NCBI GenBank assembly: GCA_039811765.1
Contig: JBDHZF010000044.1
Span: forward strand, 1-19,633
From: JAGQUL01 sp039811765
GTDB taxonomy: Bacteria; Actinomycetota; Thermoleophilia; Gaiellales; SKUG01
DNA length: 19,633 nt
Direction: 5' to 3'
Part shown: in pieces, positions 13,892 through 19,633 of the stretch
Layout: every line of letters begins with the position of its first letter
How positions within the stretch are numbered: the stretch's first letter is position 1
Translations under genes and position numbers: made by a program
The notes under the pieces: model-generated
What the model saw: the letters and a program-made list of their open reading frames with translations, nothing else
The model's database searches: none
Told to the model about the DNA's origin: nothing

Positions 13892-15112
13892 TCAGAACGG
13901 AATGGGCTCGGTGCGCTCGAGCTCCGCCAAGAGGTTGCGCGCGATCACGATGCGCTGCACTTGGTTGGTGCCCTCGTAGATCTGGGTGATCTTCGCGTCG
14001 CGCATCATCCGCTCGACTGGGTACTCCTGCACGTAGCCGTAGCCGCCGAGCATCTGCACCGCGTCGGTGCTCACCTTCATCGCCGCATCCGTGCACGCGA
14101 GCTTGGCCATCGCGCTATAGCGCGTGAGCGTGGCGCGATCGACGCCGCCGCCGGCCTCCACCGCGTCGATCATGTGGCCCACGCGGTAGAGCAGCTCGCG
14201 CGCGGCGATCGTCTGCGTCTCCATGTCGGCGAGCATCCACTGCAAGCCTTGCTGGTAGGCGATCGGCTTGCCGAACTGCTCGCGCTCGAGCAGGTACTTG
14301 CCGGCGTACTCGATCGCGCCCTCGGCGATGCCCAGGCCCTGCGCCGCCACGCCGGGGCGCGAGCGATCGAGCACCTGCATCGCGAGCGTGAAGCCAGTGC
14401 CCGGCTCGCCGAGGATATTCGCGGCGGGAATGCGGCAATCGTCGAAGAACAGCTCGCCGGTGGTCGAGCCTTTGATGCCCATCTTCTTCTCGTACTTGCC
14501 CACCGAGAAGCCGGGCGCGTCGGCCGGCACGATGAAGGCGCTGATGCCCTTGTGGCCAGCCTCCGGATCGGTCTTGGCGAAGACGGTGTACACGTCCGCC
14601 ACGCCGGCGTTGGTGATGAAGCGCTTGCCGCCGTTGAGCACCCACTCGTCGCCATCGCGAACGGCGGTGGTGAGCATGCCGGCGCTGTCGGACCCCGAGC
14701 CCGGCTCGGTGAGCCCGTACGCGGCGAGCCATTCGCCCGACGCGAGCTTCGGCAGCCACTGCTGCTTCTGCTCGTCGGTGCCGGCGAGCTTGATCGGCAG
14801 TGAGCCGAGCTCCTGCACCGCGATCAGCAGCGCGCTCGTGGCGCACACCTTCGCGATCTCCTCGATCGCCATGATCAGCGCCAGCGAGCCGGTGCCCGTG
14901 CCGCCGTGCTCCTCGGCAAACGGCAGCCCGAACAAGCCCTGCTCGGCGAACAGCTCGCGAATGTCAGTCGGGAACTCGCCGGTCGCGTCGATGTCGTGCG
15001 CGCGCGGCGCCACGAACTGGCGTGCCACGCCACGGGCGTGCTCGCGGATCTCTTGCTGGGCCTCGGTCAGGCCCCAGACGTCGACGGGTGCTTCAGGCGC
15101 GGAAGTAGTCAT
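13892..15112 (-). CDS. Acyl-CoA dehydrogenase (FAD), short/medium-chain type
   Basis: 406 aa from ATG 15112. It oxidises acyl-CoA to trans-2-enoyl-CoA with FAD and passes electrons to electron-transfer flavoprotein, as in beta-oxidation or branched-chain amino-acid breakdown. Signatures: YGLTEPGSGSD (132-142, FAD/substrate motif), NGGKRFITNAG (160-170), KKMGIKGSTTGELFFDD (209-225), REQFGKPI (277-284), MLGGYGY (354-360) and the catalytic glutamate E380 in QIYEGTNQVQR. Length and motif order match the butyryl-/short-chain group; chain length cannot be fixed by eye. An ATG at 15124 is also in frame but lies within the TATGAT promoter box, so 15112 is preferred. No other fatty-acid gene is adjacent. 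Confidence 0.93.
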   Translation of the reverse strand: MTTSAPEAPVDVWGLTEAQQEIREHARGVARQFVAPRAHDIDATGEFPTDIRELFAEQGLFGLPFAEEHGGTGTGSLALIMAIEEIAKVCATSALLIAVQELGSLPIKLAGTDEQKQQWLPKLASGEWLAAYGLTEPGSGSDSAGMLTTAVRDGDEWVLNGGKRFITNAGVADVYTVFAKTDPEAGHKGISAFIVPADAPGFSVGKYEKKMGIKGSTTGELFFDDCRIPAANILGEPGTGFTLAMQVLDRSRPGVAAQGLGIAEGAIEYAGKYLLEREQFGKPIAYQQGLQWMLADMETQTIAARELLYRVGHMIDAVEAGGGVDRATLTRYSAMAKLACTDAAMKVSTDAVQMLGGYGYVQEYPVERMMRDAKITQIYEGTNQVQRIVIARNLLAELERTEPIPF

Positions 15113-15147
15113 GCCGCCGATCATACGCCAGCGCGCGGGTTCGTCAC
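15113..15147 (-). promoter_or_regulatory. Leaderless-type promoter of the acyl-CoA dehydrogenase gene
   Basis: On the minus strand: GTGACG (15147-15142), 16-bp spacer, TATGAT (15125-15120), 7 nt, then ATG 15112. The -10 box matches TANNNT strongly and there is no ribosome site. The -35 box overlaps the stop codon (15146-15144) of the upstream giant gene, so this promoter is packed into a 31-bp gap. Confidence 0.65.
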
Positions 15148-18100
15148 GGGCGAGGCACGAGCGTGTACACCAGCTGGTTGGTGTAGTGACCCGGTTTCTG
15201 GGTCGTGGGCACATTCACCCGGTACCCAACCAGCAGGGTATCGCCAGCGGTGCCCGCATCGGATGCGTAGATCGTTCCGGTCTGTGTGCGTTGCAGGCCA
15301 GCGAACTTCAGGTTCGACGTGCCGAGCGTGGTCGCGTTGCCCCATTGGTTCTGCGCGACGGAGTCTTTCGCGCCATTCACCGACACCAGCGTCAGGCCGA
15401 ATCCTCCGGTCACGCCGACGCCCCACGTAGTAGGCGCGTCGGGTGTGCCGGACCAGTCGCCCACCTGCGCGAATCCGCTGCCGGCGCCATCGGTGTTCGC
15501 GCCATCTTGCACGACCAACGTGTACGGACTCGACGACGTGATCGCTATCGACGCCTGCTTGAGCACGTCCTCGCCAGCGACGATCGAACCGAGGTTCACG
15601 GTCGACGGCGTGGAGATCGAGACCGCCTCGCCGACGTCGAACCAATCAGGCGAACTCCATGCAGTCCACGTGGTCGTGCTCTGCAGCATGTATCGCGACC
15701 GCGCCCAGTATCGCGCGTACGTCTTCACGAGCGGCAACCCGGCATACGTGATGTCCGCGCAGCGCGCGCCAACCGCGCATGTCGCGATCAAGGCACCTGT
15801 CCCACCGGGATCGGAATCCCACATGGGCGATCCATGTGGACGATCGGTGCCAACGTATCCGCGCATGTCGTCGCTGGTGGATAGGCCCGTTCGGACGCGA
15901 AGCTCGTCCACCTCTCCGTTGAGCACGTTGGAACATCCCGAGCTGCATCCCATTTCGATTTTGGCCGCTGCGATGTTCGGGGTTCGATTGGTCGCGTACC
16001 TGCTCGTGCCGTACCCATAGCCATTGCGCCCGTCGAGGTATGCCATCACCGAGTGCGCTTGTCCATCGAGCACGAGCGCGGCGTGGTGCCAGCGATGATC
16101 GTTAACGATGGAGGCAGGCGCGATCGAACACGAGAAGTCGTTGGTCACGTGACGGACGCAGGCTTGCAAGTTCGGCCCATTGGTCGTGCAGTCGAGTCGC
16201 AGCCAGAACGACTTGCTCGTCGTCGTGGCGAGGGCGGGATACGTTCCTTCCGCGCCCGTGCACGACGCGGCGGGGTCGAGGCGGAACCACAAGTCAACGG
16301 AGTATGACGACGGAAGCGCGCACGTAGAAGCGGATTGCGCGTACGACGCTGTGGTCCCGGCGAGATGCAACGCGTTGCCGAAGTTCGCGCGCCCCGACGA
16401 CACCCAGCTCGCGCTGGCCGAGCGGGTCATTGCCCCACACCCGGTCGCGCCGACCGCCACGTCCGCCGACGTGCCCGAACCGCTGGCATCCGCGTGCCAG
16501 AGGTTGCGCACGGTCGAGTCGTTGAACGTGTTCGCGACCTCAACGCCCTGCTTGTCGATCGCCGTGGACGCGGTGTTGATCCACGACAGCTTCGGCGTGT
16601 CGGTGTTGATCCCGATTGCGTGTCGAGCGCCGGTCTGCGCCTCGGTGTTGCCAGTCTGCAGCGCGCGCGGCGCGGTCTCGTCCGCGGCGCCGCATCCGTT
16701 GGACGTGATCGTCCACCCGGTCGTCACCCCGGAACCCGACGAGTGCGTCGCGGCGATCCCGGATCCGACGACGTCGGTGATCTTCGCGTAATCGACGGAC
16801 GGCGTGGTTGCGTTCAGCTGCGTGGAGACGCCAGCTCCCGTCAATCGAACCGGCGTCGCGCAAGCCGCGCCGTTCACCTGCAGCGCGGTCACCGTGGTGG
16901 TCGTGGCGGGAAGCGTCACGCGCTTCGCCGGCGTGGCCACCGCGAGCGTGCCGAACGTGCGCGGCGACGAGTACGTCAACGCGGACGTGCGACTCGAATC
17001 CGCCAGCTCCACGGTCCCGCCCTGCGGCAGCCAGGATCCGTCGAGCACCATGTCGCCACCGACTTTCAGCGGGGCGGTGGACGACGCTCGCAGCATGCCG
17101 GTCGCAGCCACTCGCACGTCCCCATCCACCACGAAGTTCGTGTCCGAGTTGTCGACGTTGAGGCGGGCTTGGTCGCCGCTCGCCGAGCCCACGACGAGAT
17201 CGCCGTGCACGTTGATCGTCGGCCCCACTCCGCCCTCGCCCGTGCGAGGCTGGAAGATCGTTGCGCCGGCGGTCGAGCCGTCGGCGACCGTGCCGTCGAA
17301 GTCGTAGGCCTGGAGCAGTGCGTCGCCACCCCCGCTCGCCACCGTGTTGCCGACCATCAGGAACTGACCGCCGCCGTCGTCCGCGTCCCACAGCCCGTAC
17401 GCGGCGTTGCGATGGTCGCCCGCGGCGCCGGTGACCGCGCCGTTCGTGCCGAACGTCTGGTCGAGCACGCCGTCGAAGTCCCACCTCCGCATCGTCCACG
17501 GGTTGCCGGCCGCGCCGGATTTTCCGTATAGGAGCAGCTCTTGGTTGTAGGAGACGATGCCAGTGGGAACGTCGTTTCCGGGTCCGCCCGAATCCCACGT
17601 GATCGCGCCGCCGCCGAACGTGGGGTCGATTCCGCCCCAGCAGAACCGCGCGGCGTACCAGTCGTCGGTCGCGCCCGGTTGAGTGGTGCCGGCAACGTAC
17701 CCGCCGCACCACCACGTCGTGACGCCGCTGTCGGGATCGTCCGAGTGCGCGCTCGCATTCTCGGTGTAGCCCGGCGCGATGATCGCGGTGACGGCATCGG
17801 GCGTCGTGCCGCCGGAATTCCATGTCACGGAGCAGGGAATGCCCTCATGTTGGCAACCCGTGTCGATCGTGCAGTCGCCGGTTACGTCTGAACAGCCCGT
17901 CGGTCCGGGTCGCGAATCGACCCATCCCGCGTCGGTGCCCAAGATCTTGAAGGTGCGGATCGCGAAGTCGCCGCCGTTCGTTCCAGCGCTGCCTCCGAGC
18001 GCGATGTAGTCGCCATACATCGACTGCTGGGACGTGCGCATCACGTCCACTTGGGCGCCGCCGGAGTTCCACGTGTACTGCTGGTCGAGCGCGCCGGTGG

Positions 18101-19633
18101 TCGGATCGTAGCTTCGCACCACCCAGTCGCCGCCGTTCATCGCGCCGTTGCCGAACACGTAGATGCGCGTCTGCCCGGAGCGGTTCTCGCCAACGGTGAC
18201 CATCATCGCGGAGTCCGCGCCGCTGCCGCCGGAGTTCCACGTTCGCGTGCCGTTGACGATCGTCTCGCCTGCGTTCGCCGCGGTGTTGAACGCCGGATAG
18301 GTCGTGCCGTCCTCGTTGTATATCCGGATCGCCCAATCGCCGCCGTTGAGCGCGGTGTTGCCCACCACGACGGAGCGATGTGTCGAGCCGTCGTACCAGA
18401 GGGCGGCGCCGATAGCGGCGTCAGCCGTTGATCCAGTCGAGTTCCACGTCACTACGGTGCCCGTCATCGATTCGAACAACCAGTCGCCCCCGTTCGTCGA
18501 CGTCGAGCCAACGCCGCGCGTGTCGGAGCCCCACTGGTATGCGAACACGAACTCGTCGGCGGCCCCACCGTTGTCATACGTTCGCGAATACCCGGTGCGG
18601 TCCTCGTTGCTGCGGAGCGTCAGCGAGCCGAGGTCCCACTGCGGGGTCGGCCCGTAGTCGCCGCCGTAATGGTCGGCGCCCGGACCGAGCTGCGAGCGGT
18701 CGAGCGTCGAGTCGATCGTGACGTTCACGTTGGGCATGTCAACCACGCCTGAGCCGTGCATCTCGCCGGTGAGCTGCATGGTGCCCGCGCCGTCTTGCAC
18801 GATCGTCGAATCGTGGCCGACGACCAGGCGGCCGAGCTGCCAATTCGGATCCCATGTGGAACCGTCAACCGACGTGTGGCCGTCGCACCAGCAGCCCGAT
18901 GTCCACAGCGTGTGCGCGACTTTCAGCGTCTGCCCGGTTGTGGTGCCGACGATGAAATCGGCTTGTTCGTTCGGCGCGTTGTACGCGTCGAGCCGCATCC
19001 ACGCGTACGTAGGCGTCGTGTCGATCACCGTGTTCGCGTCGACCAGAAGCTCCACCATCTCGTTCGAGAGAAACGCGCCGCCGGGGTCGATGCAGAGCGG
19101 ACGCATGTGCGGCGGGCCGGCCGAGCAGTCGCCCGTTCCCCCTTCGCGCAGGCTCAGCCAATGATCCTGGTGCACGGTCGACGTGCTCGGAACGTGCAGC
19201 TTCGGCGTTGTCACGTCTTGGTCGAAATAGACGGTCTCGCCGGCCGCGATGTGCAGCTCGTAGCCCGAGACGACCGTGCGATCGGCGATCGGGATGATGC
19301 CGCTCGTTTCGTCGCTGTCGAACGCGGTGGTGGCGGATATCGCCATGTCGGTCGTCGATCGCGATTCGAGGATCACCCGGCGCTGCACCACTTGCAGACC
19401 GGCGATCGCGGCCGTCGAGTTCAGGTTGCGGGTGTACGTCACCGCTCCGCCCGTCGCCGATTGGCCCGGCGCGTCGAAGTACACGGTGATCAACCGGTTC
19501 GACGAACCGGTGGTGACCGTGAACGAGAACGCTCCAGTCGTCTTGTCGCAGAAAGCTCGCTGTGTGGCGGCGTTTCCGTACTTCCAGACGAGGTTCGTCG
19601 TGCTGCCGTCGCAGCCCGCCCACGGAATCGTGC
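15144..19633 (-). CDS. Giant secreted repeat protein with delta-60-like repeats and LamG domain (N-terminus beyond window)
   Basis: About 1,495 codons are visible and the frame stays open to the right edge, so start and signal peptide are missing. From N to C: a Thr/Ser/Asp-rich beta region with Cys pairs (~18570-19633); tandem repeats (~17260-18570) built on TWNSGG and NGGDW-x-x-R, the last ones (DPTFGGG, LDQTFGTNG) like delta-60 repeats; a beta-ladder stretch with HGDLVVGS, DGDVRVAA and GGDMVLDG (~16900-17225); a LamG/concanavalin-like lectin domain (~15885-16400: FGNALHLAG, YSVDLWFRLD, WHHAALVLDG, GEVDELRVR); and a C-terminal beta-sandwich (15147-~15610, NLGSIVAGED, PGHYTNQLVYTLVP). No C-terminal membrane helix or LPxTG is present. 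Probably an exported adhesin- or matrix-like protein; its ligand is unknown. Confidence 0.85.
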   Translation of the reverse strand, partial: TIPWAGCDGSTTNLVWKYGNAATQRAFCDKTTGAFSFTVTTGSSNRLITVYFDAPGQSATGGAVTYTRNLNSTAAIAGLQVVQRRVILESRSTTDMAISATTAFDSDETSGIIPIADRTVVSGYELHIAAGETVYFDQDVTTPKLHVPSTSTVHQDHWLSLREGGTGDCSAGPPHMRPLCIDPGGAFLSNEMVELLVDANTVIDTTPTYAWMRLDAYNAPNEQADFIVGTTTGQTLKVAHTLWTSGCWCDGHTSVDGSTWDPNWQLGRLVVGHDSTIVQDGAGTMQLTGEMHGSGVVDMPNVNVTIDSTLDRSQLGPGADHYGGDYGPTPQWDLGSLTLRSNEDRTGYSRTYDNGGAADEFVFAYQWGSDTRGVGSTSTNGGDWLFESMTGTVVTWNSTGSTADAAIGAALWYDGSTHRSVVVGNTALNGGDWAIRIYNEDGTTYPAFNTAANAGETIVNGTRTWNSGGSGADSAMMVTVGENRSGQTRIYVFGNGAMNGGDWVVRSYDPTTGALDQQYTWNSGGAQVDVMRTSQQSMYGDYIALGGSAGTNGGDFAIRTFKILGTDAGWVDSRPGPTGCSDVTGDCTIDTGCQHEGIPCSVTWNSGGTTPDAVTAIIAPGYTENASAHSDDPDSGVTTWWCGGYVAGTTQPGATDDWYAARFCWGGIDPTFGGGAITWDSGGPGNDVPTGIVSYNQELLLYGKSGAAGNPWTMRRWDFDGVLDQTFGTNGAVTGAAGDHRNAAYGLWDADDGGGQFLMVGNTVASGGGDALLQAYDFDGTVADGSTAGATIFQPRTGEGGVGPTINVHGDLVVGSASGDQARLNVDNSDTNFVVDGDVRVAATGMLRASSTAPLKVGGDMVLDGSWLPQGGTVELADSSRTSALTYSSPRTFGTLAVATPAKRVTLPATTTTVTALQVNGAACATPVRLTGAGVSTQLNATTPSVDYAKITDVVGSGIAATHSSGSGVTTGWTITSNGCGAADETAPRALQTGNTEAQTGARHAIGINTDTPKLSWINTASTAIDKQGVEVANTFNDSTVRNLWHADASGSGTSADVAVGATGCGAMTRSASASWVSSGRANFGNALHLAGTTASYAQSASTCALPSSYSVDLWFRLDPAASCTGAEGTYPALATTTSKSFWLRLDCTTNGPNLQACVRHVTNDFSCSIAPASIVNDHRWHHAALVLDGQAHSVMAYLDGRNGYGYGTSRYATNRTPNIAAAKIEMGCSSGCSNVLNGEVDELRVRTGLSTSDDMRGYVGTDRPHGSPMWDSDPGGTGALIATCAVGARCADITYAGLPLVKTYARYWARSRYMLQSTTTWTAWSSPDWFDVGEAVSISTPSTVNLGSIVAGEDVLKQASIAITSSSPYTLVVQDGANTDGAGSGFAQVGDWSGTPDAPTTWGVGVTGGFGLTLVSVNGAKDSVAQNQWGNATTLGTSNLKFAGLQRTQTGTIYASDAGTAGDTLLVGYRVNVPTTQKPGHYTNQLVYTLVPRP
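15885..16400 (-). other. LamG-like lectin domain within the giant protein
   Basis: The order FGNALHLAG, YSVDLWFRLD, SFWLRLDC, RWHHAALVLDG, VMAYLDG, GEVDELRVR is that of the LamG jelly-roll domain (PF13385 type), often sugar- or surface-binding. An internal insertion with Cys pairs (CSSGCSN) replaces a loop. The domain call rests on motif order by eye. Confidence 0.7.
17260..18570 (-). repeat. Coding tandem repeats (WNSGG/NGGDW units)
   Basis: Roughly six or seven divergent units of 50-80 residues. At DNA level GCCGCCGGAGTTCCACGT occurs identically at 18057-18074 and 18225-18242 (168 bp apart, exactly 56 codons), and TCGCCGCCGTT recurs three times with the NGGD motif. Protein spacing suggests blades or a ladder rather than simple low complexity. 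Confidence 0.75.

Noticed and set aside
14170..15884. Rightward frames opposite the acyl-CoA dehydrogenase and giant gene
   Set aside because: Low-complexity antisense shadows with no start signals; the minus-strand genes have clear domains.

Overview
This window comes from a high-GC chromosome, most likely an actinomycete. Thermoleophilia/Solirubrobacterales-type organisms are a reasonable guess, but no rRNA or marker gene here settles it. The supporting signs are strongly GC-biased third codon positions, an FtsZ with the actinobacterial GEGGGTGTG signature, a tandem ArsA-like ATPase pair like mycobacterial Rv3679/Rv3680, an Abhydrolase_9-type hydrolase as found in mycobacteria, and several start codons placed 6-7 nt after a TANNNT box, as expected for leaderless mRNAs. 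I see no rRNA, tRNA, CRISPR array, transposase or phage gene.

Layout from left to right: (1) the 3' end of an Ala/Pro/Gln-rich gene (+), meeting back-to-back with (2) a leftward ggt-hisC operon (1428-3062, 289-1431). (3) A rightward, stand-alone EndoU-type ribonuclease gene (3194-3736). (4) A 37-bp palindromic element present twice (3744-3842) between convergent genes, with a degenerate third copy near 6493. (5) A leftward, tightly coupled trio: parA (5314-6390), ftsZ (4023-5333, starting inside parA) and a 51-aa single-pass membrane protein (3871-4026, ATGA overlap with the ftsZ stop). (6) A rightward run: DrrA/DrrB-like ABC exporter (6623-8347), two ArsA/Get3-family ATPases (8370-10558), then a membrane-anchored alpha/beta hydrolase (10629-12263). 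(7) A leftward unknown gene with a possible degenerate HEPN/ApeA-like C-terminus (12264-13598), divergent from a small membrane protein (13661-13879). (8) Leftward acyl-CoA dehydrogenase (13892-15112), and upstream of it the 3' part of a giant secreted repeat protein with delta-60-like repeats and a LamG domain (15144 to beyond the right edge).

The most interesting unit is parA-ftsZ-small membrane protein. A chromosome-partition-type ATPase without parB, an FtsZ with an unusual ~84-residue disordered N-terminal tail, and a tiny membrane protein are linked by overlapping reading frames. This could be a module linking segregation, Z-ring assembly and membrane attachment. Other leads are the orphan EndoU nuclease, the 37-bp intergenic palindromes, and a gamma-glutamyltransferase homologue lacking the usual substrate-binding arginine.
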